Source: Capitulum mitella | Taxonomy: Eukaryota; Arthropoda; Thecostraca; Pollicipedomorpha; Pollicipedidae | NCBI GenBank assembly: GCA_030062745.1 | Contig: CP099843.1 | Location: 15,231,997 to 15,295,996, forward strand | Length of the DNA stretch: 64,000 bases | Direction of reading: 5' to 3' | In this document: piece by piece, positions 47,041 to 58,856 of the stretch | How positions within the stretch are numbered: position 1 is the stretch's first letter | Layout of the letters: each line of letters begins with the position of its first letter | The notes under the pieces: model-generated | Databases searched by the model: none | What the model saw: only the letters and a program-made list of their open reading frames with translations | Told to the model about the DNA's origin: nothing | Program-made: the position numbers and the translations under genes

Positions 47041-47894
47041 GAGTTGGTGTGATCGCTTGGTCTTTGCTCGCCGTTGGCCAAGACGGAGCATTTGAAAACT
47101 GCTTCTAATCCCATAAGTATGAGGTTGTGTTGTTCCCGTCTTCGCCAAGTGGCGGCCGGTTGTCAGATGTCTCAGCGAGACAGGTCAAAATGCCCGGAAG
47201 GACTGCGCTGACCCTGACGATCCCAGCACCCGAGCCTTACATGCCTGTCTTACTATGCCTGCACAACGGCGCTATATGATCTTAACAAGATTGCAGTGAG
47301 AGCAAAATCTTCGGGTGTGCTTGCTACGGAGTCCCGACGTCCACTCACATTGTGTCAGCAAAAAGGATGTATGACCTCTGATTATTTCTTTCGTGTAACA
47401 GCTATCAGCGACCAGCTATGGAACAAAAATGATTCTTCTGGGGACTAACTGAGAAATGACTAACCACTCGTCCCTTGTAAGCGATAATTTAGATCTGACA
47501 TCTAAAACTGAAGGTAAAACAAAACGCTTACGGCCTCATTCATTCTTTAGAAGCGACATTACAAATACGGCATTAACCATTCTCCGGCATAGGTGTCATC
47601 ACAACAAACACGTCGTTATCTCTTCGTTCAAGTATTCTTTCCTGGGACCTTCATCACTTTCGGTGAAGGTCCCGAAAACCAGCCTGACTGACCTGACCTG
47701 CGAGGTCACTGACCGGCCTGACACATCAAAAACTGATACCGTTGGCTTCTTCTTATCACAAGCAGCCCATTGGTCTTTGTTTCGCGGGTTTCAGCTTAGT
47801 TAAGTTAGTTAATCTAGTTATATAATAATATTTATAATAATAAAAACTTAGTCAACTTAGTTAGGTTCCCAGCTTAGTTAAGGAGCCGCCAGTT

Positions 47895-48320
47895 CCCGTA
47901 TGTATGCGATTCGCGATGTGCATTTTTCAACCCCCAAAATGCCGACCTCGAGACTTCACGTTCAAGAATAGCTGAATTACCTTATCAGGCGGCATTGCTC
48001 CCTTTATCTGCGACCGTTAGGGAGTTTTGAGATGCATGGCCACCTTTCTTTTTGTTGACGTATATGTATACGAATTGCAGCATCATGGCACTGGCGATGT
48101 GCTGCCTTTCAGCTCCAAAATGACGAATCCAAAATTTCATTGCACGAATAGATGGAACACCGTCATATGCAGAATTGTTCCCTATACATGAAAGCGCAAT
48201 GGGGTTTTGCGATGCCCCACCATGTTTCGTGGTGCGATTATAAATGCGATTTGCAGCACTGTTGTACAACGTTAGGGTATTCTCAACCCCCAAAATGCTG
48301 ACACTTATTTTCGCGCTAGA
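47895..48320. repeat. ~177-bp tandem repeat, about 2.4 units
   Basis: The marker CCCCCAAAATGCCGAC recurs as GCTCCAAAATGACGAA and CCCCCAAAATGCTGAC at about 47931, 48112 and 48287 (spacing 181 and 175 bp). Shared blocks lie in between: AAGAATAGCTGAA/CGAATAGATGGAA, CGGCATTGCTCCCT/CAGAATTGTTCCCT, and GAATTGCAGCA/GATTTGCAGCA. Confidence 0.75.
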
Positions 48321-49189
48321 CCATTCGGAAGACGATACGCTTGAATACAAACATCTAAAGTTCATTCCCCCACTTTGGCACGTTTGTTGGGATTTTGACG
48401 GGGCGGGGCACTTTGGGAAAATAGCCGTTCATGGCCTTCTTATCGCATTTTATTACATTTCATGGCAAATCAAAATCGCCAATACTGTTGATTTAGCTCA
48501 AATATTGATACTCAAATAAACTTATGCTTATAAAGGCATGCTATTTAAAAATTGGCGCGGCAAAAGCGCGCAAGTTTTCCCATTTCGAGTTTGAGGTATA
48601 GTAGGCTATCATTTTCATGTTCAGTTTTAATATTTTCAGTAAACTTAAGTACCTGCATATAGTACGATAATTACTACTTGCTGTTAACGCAAAAATCATG
48701 ACGTGACGCCATTGTGCGCAAATATTAATCATGCTTGATACATGTTCATGGTCAATGTCCACTGCTTTCGCTACTGACGCAGCTAGCGCATCCGAACCCA
48801 CCCCTGTGATCATGGGTGGAGCTTTTCCAAAAATATTGTTGGGGCCAACTCCGGATTCTCGTCGAAGACAAAACGTCTCACACACCGCCGACCTCAATCT
48901 TATGATGGACCCCAATCATTGGTCCATGGTTTGTTCAGTCTTAATCTGTTATGACTCACGTACATCTGTTGATAAAAAGCGTATGTCATGCACAATTGTC
49001 TCTAGAGGCCAGTTTTTTTGGCACGGCCAGCAAGGTTTTATTTACATACAGCTGGAATGCATGTGAGGCAAACATTTGAGCCAGTGAGACTTAACCAAGC
49101 CCTTAAACCACTTTATGTTTATCACAATATCAGGTGCAATTCATAAAAGCGACTTATGTGTATTTTTTATTGTTAAGACGCATTAAGTC

Positions 49190-49258
49190 CAGCCAAAGTT
49201 GGTGGGGCCAAAATTAACGTTGCCGGGGCCAAAACCAAAGTTGATGGGACCATGGCTC
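49190..49258. repeat. ~21-bp tandem repeat, about three units
   Basis: AAAGTTGGTGGGGCC, AAAATTAACGTTGCCGGGGC and AAAACCAAAGTTGATGGGAC are successive degenerate copies. Confidence 0.6.
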
Positions 49259-50345
49259 CACCAAAAATATAGGGAACTCCGCCCTTGCCTGTGAGCGATC
49301 GTTTGGCAGGGATGTTGGCACGCCAAGTTATATGCAGTAAGTAAGTCAACGAACATGGTTCAAATAAAATGCAAAAACTAATGTAGATGACGAGCCACAA
49401 TGACTAAAAAACTGGCCTCTACAATGGGACAATGTTCATAACAGATCGAGGAATACCATGGGAGCCTCAAAAGTGGGGAGATCTAGATAATTTCAATTGA
49501 CCAACAGCAAAAAAGGGCAACGGAACGCAAACAAGGTATCTAGGTAATATTCCCCATCCCTTTTTGCGATTTACACTGGGGGTGACAAAGGCCGTTCACT
49601 GGAAGGGGAATTCCCATCACTGGAGAGAGCGGAAATTGCCCCCCACTTCCCCTGCCCCCTCTTAGTAAATATGGTATCCGAAGCCTTGATTTGATCCTAT
49701 AAGCGATAACTAAGGACGGCAAGCGATTACAGTGGTGGGTTCGGCAGCTTGCCGCTTGGCGGCATTAGCGTCGCTCGCCAGCCCATGTCCGCATGTGGGC
49801 TGTACCGCGGCTCACTAAACGGATCACCTGTCCAAACACTGTTACAGCCCTCAAGCCCGCTATCCTTCCTGAATCTCCCGATCGGCTTTGACGACTGTCA
49901 CAAGCACGCTACAATTAGACGGCGCGCAGCGGGCGGCCGTCGGCCGGCTTCAAAGCTGCGCCGTTTTTGTCGCGCCCGGGCCGGTCGTAAATCGTGTGCG
50001 GGTGGTCGGTCGCCGCCGCCGCGCCGGGCACGACGTCCCGAGGTTCGGCGGCGGCGTCGGCGGTGGCCGGTCGGAGCTGCTCCAGCATCTCCAGGGGAAC
50101 TGGCAGAGTTCTGGATCAGGTGTGGAAGGCTCGGAAATGAGGTGATGGGTTTTGCAGAGATGTCTGGTCATCAGCGGGTTAGATCGGCTTTATGTGGAGT
50201 TCAGAACATCTACGATTGACCAAAATCAATGCCCATCAAAATCGTCTGGAAGTCCTGTGGGCGAAACATAGGAAGTCTCTGCATACCCTTAAACTCTGTC
50301 TTTCCGCCACAAATACGGTGCAGATCAAGTGCCGCTCAAAACCCT

Positions 50346-50375
50346 CGCCTTAATCCCATAGTTTGGATTAAGGCG
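50346..50375. repeat. Perfect 11-bp hairpin, 8-nt loop
   Basis: CGCCTTAATCC, loop CATAGTTT, then GGATTAAGGCG. Confidence 0.9.
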
Positions 50376-50548
50376 GTAAGCAAAATTCAGTTTATGCCAG
50401 ATGTATTGCATACGTTTCAACAGTACGGTGTCTTGATCGCTGCATAGCGGAGGATAATGGGAGGGTTGGAAAGAAAAATATGACCCCCACCGCTTAGGGA
50501 TGGCAGACGATGATGTCACAGCGGAGGCTATAAGAGGGGGATTCGGAT

Positions 50549-50640
50549 TTCGAGGTGGTTTAGTGGTTAACATCAGAATATGAGGGGCAGACGGCTCGAA
50601 TTCAATGCCCATCACAGCTGGGTTTTAGTTTAACTGCCAC
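50549..50640 (+). mobile_element. tRNA-like SINE head candidate
   Basis: TGGTTTAGTGG (50556-50566) fits the RNA polymerase III A-box consensus TRGYNNANNNG at every position. GGCTCGAATTC (50593-50603) differs from the B box GGTTCGANTCC by two transitions, at the usual ~37-bp spacing. No cloverleaf can be closed (no matching acceptor arm), so it is a tRNA-derived repeat head or a decayed tRNA rather than a functional tRNA gene. Confidence 0.45.
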
Positions 50641-51359
50641 TTATCCCGGTCGTATAGACAGCGGTCAAAAGTCAATACCTGGATTTACAGAGGTTATTCC
50701 TCATAAACGGACGAAGTGATTTGATTGGCGTATTTTTTAACTTGAGTAATTTGGTCTTTCACGTTTCCGGGGCAGATTTCCACTGGCAGCTCGAAATTAT
50801 TTCTGCTTCTTTGCATCTAAACATCTAGCTTGCCAAACGCGGATGTATCTCAGAGAACGAGTATTATTAACGCCGGGGTTGAGTATCGGAAATTAGCAGA
50901 CAACACATTTATTTGAGTATATGTGTCCCTGGTAATTTGTGTTTGCCTGAGCATCTGATTGAGATTCTCGTCTTTTTCGTTTGTAGGAATGCCGTATGAC
51001 GCGCAAAGGACGGCTAAATCACGGCACTTAAATCACAAAAGGCTGTATTTCGTGCACATGGTGACCACAACATGCATCCGTGGGGTGACAGCAGCGTGCA
51101 CTCGACAATGGCAACTGACGTTTGTGAACCTGTGGTCGGCAAGGATATCAGTAATATATTTACGCTATAGGTAACTTCCATATTCGTACGAAGAGTCGGA
51201 AGCTGATTAAGTCCGTTTCCGCCCTTATCAGGCTGCTTTGACTCTTTTAGACATAAGCATGGTAACCTTGTTTAGCCTCATACTACATTTGGATACAGTT
51301 GTTGGAGCAACTGTAGATTCACCGTCTCTTTGATATAACGGAAATGCCTAAAAACATTG

Positions 51360-53060
51360 AGCTGCTTCGCTTCCTACACATACTTAAATATAACCTCCCA
51401 CATGGCTTCTCGTGACCGAGCAGATTTTCGGCATAGTTATGAAAAGATTCTAAGGCAAGAAATTGCTTCATTTGATTAAGAGGCACCCACTGCCCAACGC
51501 ATGAGAGGCGTGCCAAAAGTGCACGAGCAAGACGTTCCCATGCGCCCGATTACATCTGGAATTGGCATTGTTCCCCATAGGTTAGCGAAGGTGCTAGCGG
51601 AGCCACTGACAGCCGCCTGGCGACTGACAGGCCAAATCAGCAAAAGCCATATCAAGAATACAGGCGAAATGATGGATAGGCTAAAAGAAGTCGACATGTC
51701 AGACGCGACACTGACAAGCTTTGATGTGAAGCCTGTTTACAAAAGCCCCGACAGTGGGAGCTATAGACGCCATACGATGCGTCGTAGATTCCATAGAAGA
51801 CAGTTGACCTTTATCCAAAGACCAGAACATGACCTCTCGACCAGTCGTATGAAATTTTGCTGCTTTGCATTCAACGATGACGAGTTTATACAACACAGCG
51901 GGTCAGCTATTTGGTCACCTCTAAGCCCGGTAGCAGCACGTCTGTACATGGAAAATTTGGAAGAGTCACATTTCTCGGATATCATGGGGAGAGAAAACAT
52001 ATGAATGCGACATGTGTTGTGTTGTGTTGCGTTGACTGCAGTTCCAAAAGATACAAGCCTGGTACAAAAAGTAAATCTGTTGAACACGGTCGACACGAAA
52101 GAACAGTTTGCAGTTCAACTGGAAAATGATGGTACGATCCCATTCCTAAATACATGTATAGTGAAAACAGGCACGGCGATTAAATTTGAGGTGCACAGGA
52201 AACCTACCAACAAGGAGGACTATGTCGATTTTTATCCTTTTCATAATGACCAAGTCAAGAGTGGAACAGTGAAAGGTTCCCTTTTTAGAGCATTTGCGAT
52301 ATGTGACGACGAATACCTGGCGGAAGAAATCCGGCATATTTTTGGGACACCTGCCGAGTTGAAGTACCCAAAAGGCTTGTTGATTAAATTGGAGGAAAAA
52401 GGCAGAGCAAATCAGAAACAAGATTGGACAGATAGGCAAGAAAAAAGAAGCCCTCCATGCGGATATCGACCCCATATTCAAAAGCAGCCAACGCAATCGC
52501 AAAGAAATTAGAATCGGTAGGCGTCAAAGTAGCATCGACTTCGGGAGGGAAGATCAGTGACTAGTAAAGATTCAGGGGGGGGGGGGCTGCACAAACAGCG
52601 TCGTACATGAAATCCCGTGCTCGGGATCCAGTAAGACATGCGTAGGAGAGACAAGTCGAGGCGTGAAAACACGCATACAAGAACAATGACGAGATGTAAA
52701 ATATCACCGCACATCCAACACGCCAGTGCTACACATTGGCAAATGTCACCATTTGCCCAGGTGGAACGGAACCAAAATTCTATAAACGAAAGCTGGCACA
52801 CAGATGAGGAAGATTCTGGAAGCCGCGCATATAGCCACCAGCCAGATACGTTTAATTCTAGAAGTGGTTTCGTGACTTGGGACGTCACCGGCAACGAAAC
52901 GAACCGTAGGAGTGTCTTCAGTTATAGCACACATGATTTTATCCTGGTTAGGTCAAATAATTCAAAACTGCATTTGTTACGGGCTTTTCTTTCCACCTCT
53001 CCCATTGCTCTCCACCATGCAGTGATCAAGACACCGTGTTGTCGAAACGTATGCAGTACA
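51360..53060 (+). mobile_element. Penelope-like retroelement, degenerate copy 2
   Basis: From 51501 the frame reads MRGVPKVHEQDVPMRPITSG, IGIVPHRLAKVLAEPL and SHIKNTGEMMDRLKEVDMSD, then SFDVKPVYKSPD. The blocks 'GxPKxHxxDxPxRPIxSxIG' and 'SFDV' are signatures of Penelope reverse transcriptases. FNDDEFIQHSGSAIWSPLSP and VAARLYMENLEE follow (the usual GxxMGSPLSP altered to AIWSPLSP). Where YVDD is expected, near 52027-52041, the relic reads CCVDC. After a frameshift come GTIPFLNTCI and VHRKPTNKEDYVDFYPFHND (to 52511). VVHEIPCSGSSKTCVGETSR at 52590-52649 is the GIY-YIG domain start, with in-frame stops later. GTCGAAACGTATGCAGTAC near 53040 resembles a Penelope terminal region. Non-functional. 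Confidence 0.88.
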
Positions 53061-53648
53061 TCTGACTAATAAGAATTCTACAGATCACGTTGATACATAT
53101 CTGTCATGAATAATACACAATTAGTCCCATAGCTCCGAAATGACCGGAAATGATGAAACAACTCAAACTTATCAAGTAGTCATCGGCCAGGGAATACTAA
53201 AACCTTGCAGATGTTCGGCTTAAATGGCCTAAGGTCATTCCTGTATTTTAAATTTCTGTATTTGTGTTGGGGAGCATCCCTAAGGAGAATCAGCACTGAG
53301 ACGTTATGCTGAGCCTACGGCAATCTTGCCGATCTGAAGAGGCAATTGCTCGTGCTGTCTGTGGCCGAGTGGCTGCAGCTTTTCAAAAGTTTCCGCCAGA
53401 TTGTCTTTGGAAAAAACTAAAACTGAACAGGCAGCCAACACTGCGTGGGGGAATACGAGTACACCAGAGCTCAGATTCGACGAATTCCTAAATGTATGGC
53501 ACGTTAACTCTCAAGAAATTCAGTTGAGTTTCAGTGAAACAGATGATTCAGAGATGACCGTTCAATCGGTAACACGTTCGGTGTCGGGACGCCACGTCTG
53601 GTCTAAAAGTGAAGCTTTTAACTCATTACCAGCAAGCTGCAGCATTAA

Positions 53649-54847
53649 CCCGTCCCCGACTGGGGGAGCAGTTGACTGCCCCCCTGAGGTTTTTCTGGGA
53701 TTGCGAGAGAATGAACAAACACAGAGTCGCGAAACTTTGTGTAGCTTTTGCTTTATCTTTTTCACATCTCGTGTCAAAATTTTGACCTCAGGTCAGGTCA
53801 GGTGCCTGACCTAGGTCAGATCAAACGGACCTATGTCCAAAAAAATTTAGCGCCCTCTAACTTTTTCGCAAAACAAGATATCTCAATGATACTTTCAGGA
53901 ATTAGTGATCGTGATAGATGCCACAAATCTGCAGTCTCAGATTTTTTAGAATTTTCCAGGTCATTGACCTAAGGTCAAGCCTATTTTTAAGACATATCGC
54001 CGTTTTTTCGAAAGTTGACGAAATATTTCATAACATTTTTAGTGTGGAGTGAAGCAGACATATAGTTACCGTCATTGGGCAAAGTATCAATGACTTCCAG
54101 CCATTGACCTGAGGTCAGGTCACGAATAACTGTAGTGAGCCAAAATGTACCACCGTCAAAATCGACGACGAATTACTCAGAATGGGTAGAAAATGGCAGA
54201 ACTAGCTTTCACAGACGTAAGTAATACCAGGAACCTTGAAAAGTTTGAAAAAGTAGCATATTTTGGGAATAAACAGCCTCTCGCGAATAAAGCTCCGCCA
54301 ATTTTGTAGATTGGTAACTAATCAGTTTTTTTCTAAAATTTAAGCATGAGAAACCATCACAAGAACCACATAAATCAATAAAATTGACATAGATCGTCTT
54401 TTTTCGCGAAAATAAAGGAAAGCTAAAATTAGTTCCCGTCAATTTGTTACCGCATACGGCAGCGGCGCACACCGACAGCTAGCGCGCGAATTGCCGTGTC
54501 TTTAACTCAACGTTTCGGCGTATATATTCAAAAAATCTGGGGAAATTAGACATGTATCGGCATTCCACGGACCTTTACTTGTGCGCTGGTGCCTTTACCT
54601 ATGCGTTATTAGTCACAGCTCTTGAGATTCAGGCCATTTCTCGGTCTCATGCAATCGGCTATGAGAAATATATATAGGATTATCTAAAACTAAAAATGAG
54701 ACCAGTTTCGAGCTCTACTCGTCACAAGCTTTCCAACGTTATGCTTATTTTTATCGTGCAACCAACCGTTCGTGAGTTAGAGGGGGGCAGCCAACTGCCC
54801 CTCCCCCAGTCGACCATGTTCGAAACGGGCCGACGGCCGTGCGCGGG
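53649..54847. mobile_element. TTAA-flanked element, family T2, with TGACCTnAGGTCA palindromes
   Basis: Perfect TTAA tetramers lie at 53645-53648 and 54848-54851. The ends start CCCG..., then GACTGGGGGAGCAGTTGACT and GCCCCCCT. The right end is the inverse (AGGGGGGCAGCCAACTGCCC then CTCCCCCAGTC, ending CGGG). This is the structure of a piggyBac-type non-autonomous element (1,199 bp), without a transposase frame. The interior carries TGACCTCAGGTCA (53783-53795), TGACCTAGGTCA (53807-53818), TGACCTAAGGTCA (53965-53977) and TGACCTGAGGTCA (54105-54117). Confidence 0.8.
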
Positions 54848-55194
54848 TTAATATAAAGTGTGAAATCTCTGAGATATTTATTTATTCCTTGAGGTGCACA
54901 TTGGTGGATGTTGCGAGAACAAACGGTATGATGCTTTTGTTTTAGATTGCACTTTGGCAGCTTTAAAAAGGCAATGACCGTGAGGGTTATGAAGGCTACC
55001 ATTCCTTTCACAAAACTCTACTATAAATTTACAGTAAGATCAATATACTGAATGAACACACCAAAAACATATGCGTAGTATACAGAACCATAGGTTGTGA
55101 AGTGGAAATCAAACATGATTTACCATTTAAGACGAGAGGAAAAACCCACGTAAACACCTACTCTGACGTACTCTTGAAGTTACAAGGGTCTAAG

Positions 55195-55240
55195 CATCAA
55201 ACACCATTGACTTCAGATGAAAAGTCAATGGTGTTTGATG
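55195..55240. repeat. Perfect 19-bp hairpin, 8-nt loop
   Basis: CATCAAACACCATTGACTT, loop CAGATGAA, then AAGTCAATGGTGTTTGATG, with no mismatch. Confidence 0.95.
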
Positions 55241-56089
55241 GTTCTAAAGACACCTGATTCTAAAGACGGATGGTGGGTCCATGCTCTTTTCAAACTAGCT
55301 CAACAAAATCTCAAGGGTCAAATTAAATTCCGGTAGTAAAGTGAGGCGTCTTTTATATGCGGGAAGAAGACCTTCGAAGGAAACCTGAACTTGAAAGGAA
55401 ATTTAACCTTTATGCTGCTGATCTAATTTGGGTATTGCCATGACGACCTCCATGAAAACAAAGAATACTTCTCCGTTGTGCCGCATTACTTAGTTCACAA
55501 TGTCCTAAAATGGGCTACGACTCCACGTTTCGGGTGTCAAAATGAACCAGCTGAATGGGCAAGTAAGAGATTGTTCAAGTTTTACATTGATATTTAAAAA
55601 AAAAATGTGGAGTCTGTTGACGACACACCAGCACAGTTCACAGTTATCACGCCCACTGTGGATATTTTTGCAACATATTTTGTATGATTTCGGTCCCCTG
55701 ACATGCATACATGGACAACAGCGAGTCTTTTTATTTCGTCATTCACATTCCACATTTTGATCTTTATTTTGAAACGATGGTGACTGAATTAATAGAGTCC
55801 CGGTCATTTTAGACCTCACGTAAATCGAGGATCTTAATAGAAATGGAACTTTGATGGCTACTTCCTCGGAAGCTTCGACGCTGAAACGTTTGCAGAAGAA
55901 AAGGTAAATCTTTCTTGACTCATCATGGTATTTTGCAGGGAAATGGCAAAAATGAACGAATGAAATGAAATGAAATGAATGAAAATGAAGCGGCAACGAT
56001 TCTACGTTGCCACTTTCTTCCAATTCCGCTATCGAACCTACGTGCAATCCCTCAAGGCTGGAGTCTCCCGAAATTATTGAGGGGATCTA

Positions 56090-56190
56090 AATGGTATTTT
56101 AGACCGTTTCTTTCCAGTCAGTGACATGCTTAATGTTCAAATTTATTATGTGGGGGGTCTAGATTCTCCCAAACTCCCGGGATCTCCATC
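56090..56190. repeat. Dispersed repeat shared with 14253-14370
   Basis: AGACCGTTTCTTTCCAGTCA and CCCGGGATCTCCATCCGTC match the 14253-14370 segment in order. Confidence 0.55.
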
Positions 56191-56954
56191 CGTCCGATTC
56201 TTGCCCTGGAATCAATGTACGAGCCAAACACCTTTCAAGTTTTGCGTACTGTCCCATGCTAATGCCGTGCCTTCACGAGGAGTTCTTCAACGGCGCCGTT
56301 TGGAAGAAGTTGAAGTGGACTTCAGAAGTCAACAAAAATTGCTATCGTTACTAGGTTCACTATGGCAGGTACCTTATCCCTACACTAACCTCAAGGTTTT
56401 TCTCTTTTACGCCTTTTCACTGCACATGGATCATGCATAGGCATCATCAATTGCACTTAAGCCTTCATCATATAAACAGACCAATGATAATATTTTGAAG
56501 GAGTTCGAACCATATTTTGCACAATTGTTGCTTTCTTTCGCGAGCTGTAAGAATTCAGTTGTGGACGCCAGTCGCCGCTCAGATTTAACTTTTGACCAAC
56601 ATGCATTCCACCGTAGCGTCCGCCTGAGACAAAATTCAACGCCCGTCAGGAATAATGCGTATCTGGAACGTGACCAATGCTGAACCAAATCAATTCACCC
56701 CACACGTTAGCTCGCATGTGATCTCTTTGCACGTAACCCCAATGGGTCGCAGCTGGCGTGGCGTGCTGTTCCGCGCTGCCGTTACCGTGTGGCGGATGTC
56801 TCTGATGTCAGCTGCTGCAGGGGCCCACGGAGCTCAGCAAGTCAGCGATCAGCGATGAACGAAGTTCGAGCCGCACGGGGCGCCCGCTGGCGGCTCGGGC
56901 CGGCGTCGATCGCGCGTAAGTGAACACCCGTAGGCCATACCCGAGAGCCAGAAA

Positions 56955-57120
56955 TCCGTCCAGGCTCACCTCAGAGTCCGCGTGCACCCATCTGAATCCG
57001 CGCCAGCTTTAGGGCAAGTTCGTCTGAGCCCACGTCAGAGTCGGCAAAAGTTCCCCCGAGCCCATGTCAGCGTTGGCAATGTCCGTCCGGGCCACGTTCC
57101 CGTCGGTAAAAGTTCCAGCC
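56955..57120. repeat. ~31-bp minisatellite
   Basis: Successive units GTTCGTCTGAGCCCACGTCA(...), GTTCCCCCGAGCCCATGTCA(...) and GTCCGTCCGGGCCACGTTCC(...), each 31-32 bp, are preceded by one or two more degenerate units. Confidence 0.7.
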
Positions 57121-57530
57121 CAACAGGACGCCGCGCCTCGGAGATGCCTCGGCGGCGATCGCTCGTCGTAAAAACGGCGGGGTCGGGATCGTGTCGGGAC
57201 GTTCGTCGGATCGATCCCGACGGCGTGCCCCTCCGGGCGTGCAAACAAGTGGCCGACTTCGAACTGAGAGGCTGGGGCAGCGCGACCAGCGAAGCCGACC
57301 GGCTTACGCGCGCTGGGCCCGGCCCTCTGATGGGAAAGGGAAGGAGAGACAGAAAGAGGGAGGGGTGGGCCGACGCCAGTGGCGTTTGTGTACTCCGATC
57401 TGACGGACGGTGCGTAATGCTCACTCTCAGCGGCACAACCAAAACAGAGGTTTCATCTTATCAAATCTGAACGAACGGCTTGGACAGGCTGCGCCGTATC
57501 ACATTTCAACGAACAGCATCGTTTAATAAA

Positions 57531-58856
57531 CACCCGGAGTGGAAGGGGGTTTCGCACTAACGTGCACTGGAGGCGGGCACAAAAGTGCTCCCCACCGATC
57601 TCGAAAACGAAAAGAGCTAGAAACATGACATTTAATAGATAAGGTGGGTCCTTAACGATTTACATTGTGTGCAGTTTCCATGATCCTAGATCAATATCTT
57701 CAAGGTCATATGGGGTCGAAAAGGTCTACTTTGGACACCTTCTCGGCCCGTGCAGGCCATTCCGTACGACTTTTCGCACGGAACGGGAAAAGATTGTTTG
57801 TTGGAGCGTTAAAACATGGAATACGACACCTTCCATTCATATAGCGTCTTGACTGAGGATTTCGGGTCAAGGCCACGTCGGATTATTGACCAATGACGTC
57901 ATGTTTCATCTTTTGCAGACCAGATTTCGAGCAACACAGGATAGCTTAAGTGTAAACAAGGGCGCTGCACACATCTTTTGGCGTATTTTCAGTGAAGGTA
58001 GCTAACATCGGCACATTTGATAATTTCTAGCGTTTACCAACCTTCGCAAGATTTAAAGAATTGAAGCGAGGTCATTCACCTTGGATGGAGTTTTTTTACC
58101 CAAAGTAAAGTTTATGTCAGCTGTCTGCTCTAAAGTTGTTTCGTTAATCATGAACTCAGTAACATGGTTTGAGCGCTGTAAAATGTAAAATTTTAGATTT
58201 ACGTATATGTTTACATATTTATGCATGCATGTAGATGTATATGTGTATAAACATATGAGTATCAATATGCCAAACGTGTTCTTAGTAGGGTCTTTGAATG
58301 CATATTTCATACAAATCGATATGTTGCAAAGCAGATCTGGACCAGGTCACAAGATATTTGATCTTGGCCTTTGATGACCTTGGCCTTCACTGACTGTGAT
58401 ATATGTCAGCGTATGAGGTGTGTAGAGTCTTTGAATGCATATTTCACACAAACCGACATGTTGCAAAGCAAATCTGGATCAGGTGACAAGTTGGTTGACC
58501 TTGACCTTTGATGACCTTGTCCCTTACTGACCTTGGCTTTGGTCTTGGTACATCCATCACTTATGTCCGAATGATGTCACCTGACTGTGTTCAAACGACA
58601 ATCTTAGGTAGAACGCTAATCCTTTCACAAAGTTCCCATTTGTCAGCGACAAAGGATATTTTCGTTATGTTTGTTTAACATCAAATGCTTGAAACTTCAA
58701 ACATTTCCGTCCGATTTTCGATTTTTCTTCGTCAATTGACGAGTTATTCAACTGCCATAAATGTCACAAAATACTAGCAATCAGCTCCCATCCGTCCTCG
58801 AGATTTCCAAGAAAAACAGGTGGGGGGCACAAAAAGACCCCCTTCCGGTGCGGGTG
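57531..58856. mobile_element. TTAA-type non-autonomous element, family T1, copy 2
   Basis: The left end CACCCGGAGTGGAAGGGGGT and right end CCCCCTTCCGGTGCGGGTG are inverted repeats. TTAA is at 58857-58860 on the right and TAAA at 57527-57530 on the left. It aligns along its full length with 22461-23671 (same orientation), including both internal CTTTGAATGCATATTTCA units (58291, 58431). It is 115 bp longer, mainly because of an extra AT-rich piece at about 58130-58265. Confidence 0.82.
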
